From the NCBI RefSeq assembly GCF_048544455.1, contig NC_133537.1, positions 66,718,134 to 66,782,133 on the forward strand: DNA of 64,000 bases. The letters are read 5' to 3'. The DNA is from Silene latifolia. Lineage: Eukaryota; Streptophyta; Magnoliopsida; Caryophyllales; Caryophyllaceae. Below are positions 32,898 to 45,139 of the stretch, one piece after another (position 1 is the first letter of the stretch; every line of letters begins with the position of its first letter). The notes under the pieces were generated by a model. That model made no database searches and was not told the origin of the DNA. It worked only from the letters and a program-made list of their open reading frames with translations. Both the position numbers and the translations under genes were made by a program.

Positions 32898-35800
32898 CAA
32901 ATGTATCAACTGCTTAGTATAAACGCATTGTCTGAAGAAACGATTATGCGTCTCAGGGCCATTACCACATAAGAAGTAGGTTGCATCAGAAGTAACCCCC
33001 AAGAGAAGCAATTTATCCTTGAGCATCAGAGCTTCTCGAGTTATCAACCAGTTAATGAAAGCATGTTTTGGTATACACCAAGAGTTCCAAATCATCTTAT
33101 CCCACGTGACCAAAGGCTGCTTCTTCCTTATCCACTGATAACCACTCGAAGAAGAGTACCCAGATGGCATAGGTAGCCACTGACCAGTGTTAGAGAAACC
33201 AGCAACAAATTATAATCTAACTTTGGATATTGTCTTCCAGCTCTATGAAGAGTCTGGTTTGGGAGTGTAATAAGTCTAGTGAGCTCCTTTCATATATACA
33301 TGGTGTATCCATTGGATCCACAAACTATCTGGCTTAGTATAAATCCACCAGGATAGTTTGCAGATAGCAGCCAGATTCCATGCATAACTATCTCTTATGC
33401 CTAAGCCTCCTTCACATTTTGGCACACAAAGTTTCTCCCAACTCACCAATGGGACCCTAAGGTATTCAATGGAGCCATTTCACAAGAAATTCCTGCAGAG
33501 GGCATCTATTTTCTTCAAGACTCTTTTTGGTATTACAAAGATAGTTGCCCAATAGGTATATAGAGTAGAGAGTATAAAATTCACAAGAGTTAATATGCCG
33601 GAGTATGAAAGTTTTTTAACAGCATAACCTCTAATTCTTTCAGTCACCTTTTCAATCAGAACAGAACAATTATTTACAGTCAGTCTGCCAGCTGAAATGG
33701 GCACTCCCAAATACTTGAAAGGCAATGAGCCTTCAATAAATCCCGAAACTGGCAGGATATCAGCTTTAATACCAGCAGAGGCACCATTAAAGTAAATGTT
33801 GGACTTCAAAGTGTTCATTTGAAGGCCAGTAGAAACAGAAAAAGTGGCAAATTCTCTTAGAAAGATCATGATGGATGTAATATCACCTTTAGAGAACATC
33901 AATAGATCATTCGCTATCATGAGGTGAGTAAATCTAAGATGACTGCAGAGTGGGTGAAACTTGAATGGCATAGTATCAGTCACATGAGTTAATATCCTGC
34001 TCAAATATTCCATGGTGTTGGTGAAAAGCAAAGGATAAATGGGGTCTCCTTGCCTTAATCCTTTTGCTCCATGAAAATAACCAAAATTCTCTCCATTAAG
34101 GACAAGAGAGTAGGAAGCAGATTTAATACAAGTCATAACCAAATGAACAAATTTTGTTGGGAACTGTAAGGCATTAAGCATCTGTTGCACAAAATCCCAA
34201 CGAATAGAGTCATATGCTTTCTTCAAGTCAATTTTCATCAAGCATCTAGAAGAAATAACATTCCTATTATATAACCTCACAATATCTTGACATATCAAAA
34301 TGTTTTCTACTATGCTCCTTCCTTTATTAAAGCCCCCTTGACTCTTGTTAATAAGATCAGGCAGTGCAGTAGATAATCTGGTGCACAAGATCTTAGAAAT
34401 AGCCTTATAGAGAATATTACGGCAAGAGATTGGTCGAAATTGAGTGACATTATGAGGTATATCCACTTTGGGGATCAGGGTGATGAAAGTATGATTCAAT
34501 TGCTGCAAAAGTTTACCATTTTGAAAAAAATCCAGAATGGCTTCACTTACCTCATCACCAATAATTGGCCATGCATCTTTAAAAAAGGCACTAGAAAACC
34601 CATCAGGCCCATGAGCCTTATGAATTGGAATAGATAAGATGACTTCTTTAACTTGAGCTTTAGTAACAGGTGACAGAAGGATCTGACAATGAGCTTGAGA
34701 GCAAGCAGGCCCCAACTGGACCACAAAGGTGCAAACCTTACTGACAGTCCCAGTAGTGCCCAAGAGCTCCTTATAATACTGCAAAAAGGCATTTTGAATT
34801 TGATCTCCATCAGTATGAGGAACACCATGAGCATCTTCAATGAGAAAGATTTTATTCTTTGCATGTCTACCTTTCAAAATACTATGGAAATACTTGGTAT
34901 TATTGTCACTATGATTAATCTAAGTAGCCTTGGTTTTTGCAAAAGGAGGTTGTCACAAGCACTTTGAAGACCTCTGTAAATATTGGCAGCAATCCTTTCT
35001 TTCTCAATTAAATCAGAATCATTAGGAGAAATCTTAAGATGGTCTTGAATACTATCTAAGACTTTCCAAGCATGAACAACACTGTTTTCAATATCATCAA
35101 AAAGTTGCTTATTTAGGTTCTTCAATGGATTCTTCAAACTTTTCAATTTCATAACAACTCTGAACATTTTAGTACTCTGCCAGAGCTTATTCCACTGATG
35201 TTGAACATAGGTGTGAAAATCAGCAACTTGACTCCACATATTGAAATACTTAAAGCTTCTTCTCTCTTTCATACAACTAGTAGCCTCTATGATTATACAT
35301 GGTGTATGATAAAAAAGACCTTCATTATAAAAATGAGCATAAGACTGAGATCTTTGTTGGAGCCATTCACTATTAACTAGTACTCTATCAAGCCTGGAAT
35401 ACACCCTAGTCTGAGGATTCTGCTTATTATTCCAAGTGTAGAAAGATCCAACAGCAGGGCTATCCAAAAGATGGCAATAATCAATACAAGCTTGAAAATC
35501 TTCCATTTCTTCCTCAGTAGATTGACCTCCTAGCCTCTCAGAGGGACTCAAAACACAGTTAAAGTCTCCACAGAGAATCCAAGGAGCATGAATACTGTCT
35601 GATCATCTATCCAATTCATGCCATAAGGACTTTCTATCAGTTGTATCATTATATGCATATATCATTGTGCAAAAGAAATGGAATTTAGAACTAATTTCAG
35701 TCACTTCCATGTGAATTAGTTGAGCACTATACTGGACAAAGTGCACATAAAAAACAGAAGGATTCCACAGCACCCATACTCTCCCTCCAGAATGGTAAGA

Positions 35801-35986
35801 TGTATTAGTAGATAAGGACTACCCATCACATACATTTGAACTTACAGAATTTAGAGACAAAGGTTTTACCTTTGTCTCAAGGAGACCAAATAAACCCACC
35901 TGATGAGAATGTAGAAACCATTTAACTTGTTTTTGTTTTGATGGTTTATTCAATCCCCTAATATTCCAAAAACCAATGTTATGCAT
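32898..35986 (-). pseudogene. LINE-L ORF2: endonuclease and reverse transcriptase
   Basis: Starts at the ATG at 35986 (MHNIGFWNIRGLN), with ETKV about 30 residues on. Further endonuclease blocks are GDFNCVL near 35550 and SRLDRVLVNSEW near 35390. RT begins near 34877 and shows KAHGPDGF, LIPK, FRPIS, KIDLKKAYDS, KGLRQGDP and KYLGVPI. The catalytic block reads LMIANDLLMF where plant LINEs have FADDLL, so one of the two catalytic aspartates is Asn. WEKLCVPKCEGGLGIRD and the zinc-binding zf-RVT-like region (33170-32898) follow. There are several stops and frameshifts (near 35819, 34875 and 33480, among others). ORF2 copies the element RNA at a nicked chromosomal site; this copy is dead. Confidence 0.92.
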
Positions 35987-37275
35987 TACTCCCAGAAGGG
36001 AGTAACACACTACCATTTGTACCAACTCCAACCCTTGGTGCTGCACTAACCAAAGCATTGCCAATCCCAACTTTGGGGGCAGCATTATTAAGTGCATCCT
36101 GAAAAGTATATTGGCTTAGAGAGGTAGACGCTTTCCCTGCTCTAATAATATCTTGTCTACTCAGTGTAATTGGTGGCCTAGAAGGAGTATTAACTTGTTT
36201 GGAATTACCTTCTTTAGACCAAGTAGCCTGAAGTTTATGTTGTAACTCCTCAGGGGTTTTAGTCACTGCAGAAGTAACAGGAACAGGCACAACGGGAGAC
36301 AGTGGTTTAGGAGGTAAGACAGTAGGAACAACAACATGATTCGGTTTTTTGGGATCCATTGCTGGGTTATAGAACAGGATGGCCAGAAGTCTTAGATTTA
36401 GGCTTTCTGCAGTTTTTAGTTTTCTACCCTGTACCCCCACAAACATTGCATAATATTGGTTTCCACTTACACTCAACCACAATCTTAACAATATTCCCCT
36501 CCTCATCAAGGAACTTAACCACATCAGGGAGCTTTTGACCAAAAGGTACCTCAAGTAAAACACGAGCAAACCCCAATCTGGTTGTTTACATAGTAGAGAC
36601 ATCACTACGAATATACTTACCCACCAACCAGCTATTTTTGGTAAACATTTACCCCAATACTTCAAGGGTAAGTCTAAAAGTTTAATCCAAATTGGTACAG
36701 TCTTAACATTGCCTTTTGTCAACTCAACGTTTTCAGTCCAACTTCGCACAATAAGAGGTTTATTATCAAACAAGTAGTGACCTTGCCTGAGGACAGCCTC
36801 TTTACTCTGTTCATTCGCAAAACGAACTAGAAAAACACCATTGGGCAGAAACGATACCTTGTCAATGGAGAAATTCACCCATATACGTCTGATAAAGCCT
36901 TCAAGCACATCTAAAGGTGGATTAGCACCTAAGATAAAGTAGTACACTGATGGTTTCCAGTATTTAAGTTCCTCATGGATATCCCCAGTAGTGAATTGTA
37001 GTAAATCTTAAGGCTCCTCCTCAATACTAGTTAAAGCTTGCTCTTTCTTACCCTAAAAAATCCATTCTTCACCACTTTCATTAATTTCAACAGACTCAAG
37101 TTCAAATAGAGCCAAACCTACTATTTCATTCACATTTTTCATCTTATTTACTACTGATTCCAATGGGCCAGTTTTTTTTATTATTTAGGATAGAGGTAGA
37201 CGAAGAACGAAAATTTTTCTGGTTTTGTGTTGATTTTGAAGCAGACTTTGATTTAGACGAGGTAGATCTCGCCAT
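35979..37275 (-). pseudogene. LINE-L ORF1: nucleic-acid-binding protein
   Basis: Probable start at 37275 (MARSTSSKSKSASKS), a Ser/Lys-rich N-terminus that is frameshifted near 37150. From 36947 a long frame carries a DUF4283-like region (VSFLPNGVFLVRFANEQSKEA, IWIKLLDLPLKYW). A zinc knuckle CNVCGGTG…KTKNC lies near 36445 in another frame, with a stop where its His is expected. The C-terminal half is Pro-rich, and the frame ends at the TAA at 35979-35981, overlapping the ORF2 start by 8 nt. ORF1 proteins bind the LINE RNA. This copy has at least two frameshifts. Confidence 0.8.
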
Positions 37276-37389
37276 TATTGAAGGACGGCGCACAGAAAAC
37301 CTAGTCTCAGACACTTTACCTTATTTTCAGAGCTTTTTCTCTCTCCTGTTTCACTCTCATATTTTCTTTTGCGAACACCGTTTTAATAA

Positions 37390-38107
37390 AACCTTATTAT
37401 TCATATTAATTACTACCCAAGTGGAAACCCCCAAAATTAGGGTTAAAACTTAAACAAAGAGGAGTGGGATTCAACTTACAAAGTGTAGATGATGAAGAAA
37501 AAGACGAGCGATTCCCCTAAAGCAAGCTTGGATCAATGGAAGAAGGTGTTTATGGGTTTTTAGAGAGAAGGGAGAGGATTTGGAGTGAGAAGGAAGAAGA
37601 TAGAATGAATGAGGATAAGGGGATAAGATTTCCTTATCCCATGCTCTGATTCAGCGCTATTCGGTTGAGTGGCGATTCCACTCGGTCGAGTGTCACTCAC
37701 TCGGTCGAGTGTCACTCACTCGACCGAGTGCCGATTCCAATCGTTCGAGTGAACCTTACTCGGCCAAGTGCGACGCAGTTCTCAGCAGTGACCAGGTTTT
37801 GTAAAACAGTCATATCTCACTCGTTTCTTGGTCATTTTGAGCGTTTGACCTACCGATGGAATCGTAAGAGAACAAGCTATCACCTTCAATTAGAATAACA
37901 TCAATACCATGTCTAGATCTTAATTTATGACAGTTTTAAGACGACCCATCTATAGGCGAGCATTATAACAACTCCACTAAGTCTAGTATAGGTTATACTC
38001 GGTCCACTTTATTGTTATACTTCACTCCCAAGTAGACTCATCAAACCTAAGGGTCCTCTCACGCATCCCAATGTTCCTTTCCAGGTCTCCAATATCCAAG
38101 TATTACA
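37390..38107 (-). repeat. Tekay-like Gypsy 3' LTR
   Basis: On the minus strand the LTR starts TGTAATACTTGG at 38107, right after a polypurine tract. Its other end is not sharply visible and is placed near 37,390. It includes an array of CACTCGGTCGAGTG motifs (37655-37775). The assignment to Tekay/Del rests on the polypurine context and general look, without a coding domain. Confidence 0.6.
37655..37775 (-). repeat. Array of TCGGTCGAG palindromes in the Tekay-like LTR
   Basis: Six units (TCGGTTGAG, TCGGTCGAG twice, TCGACCGAG, TCGTTCGAG, TCGGCCAAG) start at 37661, 37682, 37701, 37720, 37741 and 37760. The steps are 21, 19, 19, 21 and 19 bp. Spacers contain GTGTCACTCAC or GCCGATTCCAA words. Confidence 0.85.
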
Positions 38108-38430
38108 ATCTTCCCCCCTTAAAATGAACTTCGTCCCCGAAGTTCGCCTCACTCTCTCTTTTCACCACTATTCCTGAAGCTTCCCTCAAGTCTTATTACC
38201 GGTTCTCAAGTACTCTCTCGCTACTACCGTTGTCCTTTACTCTATCGTAAATTCTGACAAGATTCTTATTGTCATTATCACTCTTATTAACCACACATGT
38301 TTATCGTACTCATCCCAAAGTTCTTTGCTCAACTCTCATTACTTCCTCTCATTCCGTACTTTCTCTTTCCTTAATTTCCGAATTATTACAATTTTTTTCT
38401 TCATCAAGACGAAGTAAGGTGAAGGGACCC
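38108..38430 (-). mobile_element. Tekay-like element: polypurine tract and 3' internal remnant
   Basis: The minus strand reads CTTCGGGGACGAAGTTC, then TTTTAAGGGGGGAAGAT just before the LTR, the usual junction of the end of pol and polypurine tract in Tekay-type elements. About 320 bp of 3' internal sequence remain, then similarity stops where Copia-2 gag begins. The rest of the element is missing. Confidence 0.6.
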
Positions 38431-38489
38431 TACCCCCAAACTCGATGTCATGTCTCCTTAATATCTCGGCAGCCATGATATCCCTAGCC

Positions 38490-39528
38490 AAACAATTTCC
38501 CACGTTAAACTTTGCAGCGATAATTATGCGGAATGGAGTCGGTCTATGCGGATGTCGCTTAAATCGACGCAAATTCGTTTTTTGCGACGGCTATATTCCT
38601 AAACCGACTGATCAATTTCATCTCGAATAATGGGAAGTCGTCCATTGCACTATTGTCCAGTGGATTATGCATTCCATCGATCCATCTATCAAGGGTAGTA
38701 TATCTTATTTTGAAGATGCCCGCCTCCTCTGGGACGATTTGGCTGAGCGTTTTGCAACCGTTGATGGCTCTAAAATTCACGGCCTCAAGTCTGACCTTCA
38801 TGACTGCAAGCAAGCCAAAGGTATGTCCGTCACTTATTATTTCGGGCAACTAAATGTTCTTTGGGACGCTATTGCCAATTATAAGCCGCCTTTTGCTTGT
38901 AAATGCGGTCGATGTACTTGTGATATTGACAAGGGTGCTCTTGCTTGCCAAGATTCTGAACAATTACATAAGTTTCTCATGGGCTTGGATCGTTCGATTT
39001 ATGGTAATTTATGCTCCCAACTTTTGTATCTCTATACTTTGCATGCCCTTAACCGTGCCTTTCACTTAATCTTGCAAGAGGAACGCTTGCGTTTGGGTGA
39101 CTCTACCACGACGGATGAACCCACTGATGTTATGGCTTTTACTGTCCGCAATGCTTCAAAATCCGCTGCCCATGTTCCTGATTGGCGAGCCCTTCGTGAC
39201 CTCAAGAGCAAAAGCGTAAGAAGCTCTCGTGTTATTATTGTACTGCTTTTGGCCACGAGGTTTCCTCGTGCTTTATTAAGTCACAAAAATTCCCGGATTG
39301 GTAGGGTGATCACCCTCGCACACTTGATGTGGTTCGTGCTCATGCTAATACCAGTGCCGCAGCTTCCACCTCTTCCACACAGGTTCCGGATCGCGTAAAT
39401 TCGCTGATTTCTGAGCCCTGTTCTTCCTCCAAAGATCGTCTTTCTGGTATGTGTTCTGATTGGATTATTGACCCCGAAGCCTCACATCATGTTAACAGTG
39501 ATATTACATGGTTGACTGATTCGCATTC
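38490..39528 (+). pseudogene. Copia-2 gag and protease start
   Basis: Gag begins in frames broken near 38520-38640 (DNYAEWSRSMRMSLKS, then FCDGYIPKPTDQ). A long frame from 38667 carries ARLLWDDLAERFA, QAKGMSVTYYFGQL and FLMGLDRSIYGNL, typical of Copia Gag. A zinc knuckle CYYCTAFGHEVSSC (near 39235) lies in another frame. The protease block reads DWIIDPEASHHV where Copia proteases have D-S-G-A-S, so the catalytic triplet is DPE. The reading frame is cut at 39528 by Ath-B, with TSD CATTC at 39524-39528. Confidence 0.85.
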
Positions 39529-41241
39529 TGGCCGGTCCGCTTTGAGCTTAGATTTCGGTTACTTGTCGTTAGGAGCACCTAGACCAAAACAATATTTATA
39601 ACTTTACAAACAACTCTACTATTAGTAAAGAGGCAAGTAAAGGTCGGATCCCAAGGGATGGGTATTGTGTAGGATTTTCGATTGGAAGTAGTGGTGTCTA
39701 GGGGTGTCACAATTTGGGTTGAGATAAGAAGATCACTAAACTAATAACAATAAAAGTAAACAAGCAAGATGACTAAAATGAGATGTAAACAATTGATTAA
39801 AAGCACTAGGGTGTCATGGGTTCATAGGGGATTCATGGGAATTGATCATACAAACATATTCTCAAATTATAAGCAAGCAATTATCGTTGTGATATGATCG
39901 AGTTGGTTTATATCTTACAATCCTAGGAAGGTTTGGGTCCCGGAGCCGAATCGATTAGATTGTAAAACACCTACAAGTCGACTTAATCCTCCCTACTCAA
40001 CTATATGTATGGTCTAATGAGACTCGAGTTGGTTTATGTCTTACAAGTCTCATTGAAAAGGTAAGTGATGGGTAAAAAATGCAAGGATTCATAGGCTCGC
40101 ATTTCATCAAATAACATGTGCATAAGTTGAGATCACAACAAGCAGGCAAATAAAGTATGAAAACATATTAATTTAAGCATGAATCATCCCCCATGTTGGT
40201 TTCCCCTAATGACCCATTAACCCTAGTTAAGGAAACTACTCACTCATTATCAAGTTTAACATGTTAACAAGGTTGTCAATCATATTAACAAAGCAAAACA
40301 TGAAGAATAAATGAAGATGATTAGCAATATTTAAAAAGGGATTAAGATAATATACCTAATGATGGTTCCAAAATAAAAATGCAAAGAATAATAGAAGTAC
40401 TTGATGATTGATGGAAGGTTGTCAATCTCCCAATAAACCCAAATAATCTTAAATTACCCAAAATAAAAGATGAACAATAGAGAAATTAAGGAAATGAGAT
40501 TTGTATTAATATTTGATTAGAAGTTTATTACAAGATTAAAGAGAGATTAGAATAATATAAACTACACTAAATATTGATAAGAAGAACATGATAATCTAAT
40601 TAGACTAATGGGGTATTTATAGTGGGGATTAGGTGCACAAATTAGGGTTACTAAGGGCTTAAATGTCGATTAAGTCCTTGAGGAATCGCTCCTCTCAAGA
40701 AAAGATGCGGGTCTCCTTTTAGCTAGTCTTCCAAAAATATGCGCATCGTCAATGGAAGGAAGAAGAGGACGTGTTTCTTTGGAGTACAATCCGAGCGTCC
40801 AAGGGTCAGGACGGGCGGATTTGGGAGCTGCTAGACGAACAACTTGGTGGTAAGGACGAGCGTCCCGAGGAGCTGCTGGACGGGCGTCCCGAGTGGTGGG
40901 ACGAGCGGATCCTGGCTCAGCTTCCTTTTCTTCTTCCAACAATCCTCCGGGATTTTGTCGGGGATGCAAGGATATTCATCATCATTGCCCATCTACTACA
41001 TTATGTACAAAGGCCTTCTATTCTTGTCTTCTCTTTGATGCTTGGTCATTAGATTCGATCAATTTAGATCTATTTTGCCATGAAAATGCAAGGTTTGCAC
41101 TCCTTTCCTACCAAGGAAACAAAACCTCAAAGAATAAGCAAAACAAAGGACTAAAGATATTAAATGACCCAAATATGCACTAAAAAGCATAGGAATGAGG
41201 CTAATTCGGGGACTAAATATGCTCAAATATTGATCACATCA
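39529..41241 (-). repeat. Ath-B 3' LTR
   Basis: 1713 bp, TGGCCGGTCC…GATCACATCA on the plus strand. TATAAATA at 40614-40621 (minus). Related to the Ath-A LTR along most of its length and closest to the solo LTR. Confidence 0.92.
40790..40915 (-). repeat. CpG-motif array in Ath-B 3' LTR
   Basis: Five units of GGACGRGCGKMYY start at 40810, 40834, 40855, 40879 and 40900 (steps 24, 21, 24, 21). It lies 170-295 bp upstream of the TATA box. The second unit is decayed (GACGAACAACTT) compared with GACGAGCGGCTT in the 5' LTR, the kind of G-to-A change expected from CpG methylation. Confidence 0.85.
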
Positions 41242-43103
41242 AATATCCCCAAACCGAACCTTTGTTCGTCCCGAGTAAAGAGATGACAAAATTCCGACCC
41301 TTATTTAAACTATCCTACTAATATAGCCGATATGAGACAATTAGCGGGTCTCACTCCGCCCCTTCAACTAAAAACAAGACAACCATGAGGTAGGATGCCT
41401 TCTTGCAAGGCAAGGTGGGTCTTGCCAAAATGGTGACACATCCAATCATTAAAGCACACAAGATCAAGTAATGGATGCATCTACAAAAAGAATAGCCACT
41501 TTCCTCATCTAAGTGGCGGAAATTATCTAAAGGGGAAGCAATTCAAGGGTACACACTCCTTCATAGATATGGTTTCTTCAAACTACTAAGCCTAGAAGGA
41601 TACCAATAAATCACCTCCAAGTTGTGTCAAGCTAGGGTACCTTTGTCCTCAATCGTTAAATGCTTTTGTCAAGATTATACTCCCTATGGTGTTAGAAACA
41701 CTGGAGGATCGCGGAATTCCCCTTCTTGCCTAGACAAGAAGAAGGGTCGTCCCCTCTCTACCATGCACAAAAATGGATACGATGGATAAAGGGATCAATA
41801 GTAATTGAGTTTCATTTGGGAGTTTGCTTTTGTTGTTGTTTTTCCCCCCAATTTCTTGTGGCATATAACATTTGAGAACACTTTCTTTTTGCCATTTCTT
41901 TTGATTTTTGGCATTTCAATACTTGACAACTTTTCAACTTTTGCATTTTCTTTTGAACATTTTCAAAGTCACCCCATTTAGTAACGAGGGTGCCTTATTT
42001 TTGAAGCATAGGAGTTTTTATTTTTGTTACTCCTCTTTTCTTTTGATGCATTTGCAAACTTTTTGACTTTTCATTTCATTTCTTGAACTCAATATTTAAA
42101 CAATTTTTGTGCCCATTCCCTTTGATGACAAAATGTATGGTAGAACATGGATGAATGATGGTTGCATGGTTTCAAGGGTCACCTTGGAATAAACGGTAGC
42201 CAAGGAGTTATCACACCACAAGGTACTCTTGACTAGGCCTTAATCCATGGGTCAAAGGATACTAGCATGACACATCCTAGGGTATTTTACAAGTATTCTA
42301 ACAAGCAAAGTCTTAAGAAGAAAAAGCATCTACTAGGGCCTATATACACTTGTCAAGCTTCCCAAATAGACGGTTTCACAAAATTTTCCTAAATGCAACT
42401 ATATGCCATGATGCAACTAACATATATACATCCTAATGTATATAATTCTACCAACTAATATGCCAAATAATCTAAATGCAATCCTAAATTAACATTGTTT
42501 ATACCGCATCAATCAAAATAAAGCCACATAGTCATTAACATAAAGAGGGAAAAGGAGATTGAAAAGATCATACCATGCGGTCTTCAATATCCTCATGTCT
42601 CGGATGTGGCATAGTCAATCAATGTGAATAAGGATGAACAAACACAATATATACAAAACTATACTACAAAGGAAATGAACGTGTTTTTGGATTTTCAATT
42701 TTTTTGGATTTTTCGAATTTTTCGAATTTTTTTGATTTTTTTTGGATTTTGAATATAAGTCAAGTTAGAATTTCCCATCCCCACACTTGTATGAGCATTG
42801 TCCTCAATGGCCAATACGATAGGAAATTATGTAATGAGTATGCATGATTTCTAAACTAAATGCAAACTGTACTAAGCTACACTACATGATGCATGCGTTT
42901 TTGTTATGGCGGAGAGCATAATTTAAATTAGCTCCCAATGCATATGCATGGACTTCTCCAAACCAAAATAGACATTATTTCTAATGTCTTGAATTTCGGG
43001 GGAGTTTATGTACATGGAATGCAATGCATGAAACTAAAGATTGTCATTTTGGACTTTACAAGTTGGGAACAAAGATAAAGAACACCTTAATGAAGCCAAG
43101 GTG
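41242..43103 (-). other. Ath-B polypurine tract and 3' non-coding region
   Basis: GGTTTGGGGATATT (minus) at the LTR edge, then about 1.8 kb without genes, matching 8872-11019 of Ath-A. It has T-rich low-complexity patches near 41880-42090 and 42680-42750. Confidence 0.7.
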
Positions 43104-44829
43104 TTAGTCCTCCAATGTTGCTAGGACTCCACAAAGTAAATGATCAAGAAAAATAAAAACAAGAGAAGTAGACAAACCATAAGGGAGGTGTAAGAATGTA
43201 GGAGCCTCCAAAGTTTGCAAATATTCACCCATCGTATCATCACCATCATCATCATCTTCCTCTCTTGAGGCATCATCAACCTCCATAAATGTGGAATCAT
43301 GTCCACTCTCACTTTCACTTGCTTGTTCTTCCTCACTTTTCTCTTCCTCTTCTCGAGCTTCTTCTTCTTGAACCTCTTCTTCTTCTCCTCCTTCTTGGTC
43401 ACCACCCTCTTCAACAACCATCTCCTCTCCACCCGGTCTACTAACACTAGGAATGCTAGGAAAGAATACTTCCATATCCACCCAACTAGGCAAAGGACAA
43501 GACGGATCAAGAAGTCCTTGCCTAGCTAGATGTAGGAGGGGCGGATATTAGGCCTTGTAAACATCCACTCTATCATTGTAAGCTTGCTTATGCATTTCCC
43601 TCATGAGTAGTGTCAAGTAATCATTTCCCACTTCGACATCCTTGGGTTTGAACTCTTGGTATTCGAATGGGTAAGGTGGGGTGATAATGGAGGAGGAGGG
43701 CTCGGCAATTTCGCCCCTTTGTTGCTGAATGATATACTCGGTCTCTTCGAAGAGTGGGAGAAGGCAGTTCGGTCGGTGAACGTTCAATCGGCAAATTTTG
43801 GAAGGCAAGGTGAAGGATCTAGCTTCATTTGTTAACCACCCATGTTTGTCGTCAAGAGTGTCGTGCTTGACCCACTTGAACTTGTGAATCATGGTGTCCA
43901 TGTCAACAAGATGGCCTCCTTTAACTAGTCCCGGTTGTTTTTGTTGAAATCCCGGTTAAAATACTTAGCCAAATGGGTAACTAGTCCTCCATTGACAATA
44001 AAGGCGGTGCTTTCTTTACCACAATCGACATTAAGCCATCGTTCAACCAAAAGTCTTAGAGCATTGTATGGCTTGGTAAATTCCCTCCCAATGTTCAATG
44101 CCGACTCAAGAAGAATACAATCGAGTTTGGTAAGATGGTTTGTGCCATTTCTAGCTATCAAAGTATTCCCAATAACCTTATGCCATACTTTAATGCCCGG
44201 ATGGTGGACTAAGAGAGCACGACAATAATGAAAGCGTACGAATTTCTTTCCGAAAATTGCCATCCAAAGAGGAGCGGGGTCATACTTGATAGGAGTCTTT
44301 GTATATTTCGGGTTATCACTAAGGTTTAATATCTTACCCAATTCACCATAAGTTATGCGTCTATCAAAATTTTGAAGACGAAACTCGATGTTGGTTCTAG
44401 TCTCCACCCTTGTGACTTTCAAAGAACTTATAAATTCCAAGGTGGGGGAGGGGTATGTCAATTCTTTCATTGTAAACAATTTACCCAATCCCATAGATTC
44501 AAAGAAGGTTTTGGTTTGTTCAAGAACACCCAATTTTGACAATGCATATTTACAAATAAACTTAGTAGGCATGATGGTTTTCTTAGCAAAGAGAATGAAT
44601 TTCTCCCTATGAGAGTCGGAAGTGAAAGTTACCTCCGGATAATTGGATAATTGTTCAATGACCAGAGTTGTTGATGTTGTAGCTTCCATAGGGGGATCTT
44701 GTTGTTGAACCTCCAATCTTGCCTCATGGACTACCAATGCCTTTGACAATTGTTTTGCTTGAAGAGCTAGTTGCCTTTTGGAAAGTGTCTTCTTTGGGGT
44801 GCCTTGTTACCTCCTTTAGTTCTTGCCAT
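43104..44829 (-). pseudogene. Ath-B 3' ORF (ATHILA ORF-1-like), broken
   Basis: Homologous to the intact Ath-A ORF. The likely ATG is at 44829 (MARTKGGNKAPQRR), followed by a frameshift near 44780. The frame 44749-43925 holds FICKYALSKLGV, TYPSPTLEFISSLK and VNGGLVTHLAKYFN, matching the Ath-A protein. It then stops after NKNNRD, shifts frame and continues 43901-43548 (ITPPYPFEYQEF), with another stop (near 43548) before the last part. The C-terminal segment 43493-43104 is extremely Glu-rich. The acidic tail is longer than that of Ath-A. Function unknown. Confidence 0.82.
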
Positions 44830-45139
44830 TATCCTTCGCTTGATTACACCAATCAAAGGTTGAAATCTTCAATTTTTAGTTATACCCAAATCGATTTAGG
44901 ATGAATGAATGTTGCTTTGTATCCTAAAAATCGACTCAAAGGTTGAAGATTTTGGTGTTTGAATCACTTGTTGTTGCAAAAGGAGTGATTAATTTTTGTT
45001 GTGAGGAAGTTTGGATTTGATTTGGTAGGAGAGGATGAGGATTTTTGGGGTTTTTGGGTAGTGGGTAGTGTTTGTATGTTGAAGAAATGAGAATGAATGG
45101 GAGAAAAGAGGGTTTAAATCAACTGTTATATTTGAAAGT

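Larger units (their letters stand above)
32898..37390 (-). mobile_element. LINE-L: non-LTR retrotransposon, 3' part interrupted
   Basis: A minus-strand plant L1-type LINE with ORF1 (from 37275) and ORF2 (from 35986). It is cut at 32898 by the Gyp-C insertion, so the end of ORF2, any RNase H domain and the poly(A) tail lie outside the window. The 5' boundary with the Tekay-like LTR is unresolved between about 37,375 and 37,460. Confidence 0.88.
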
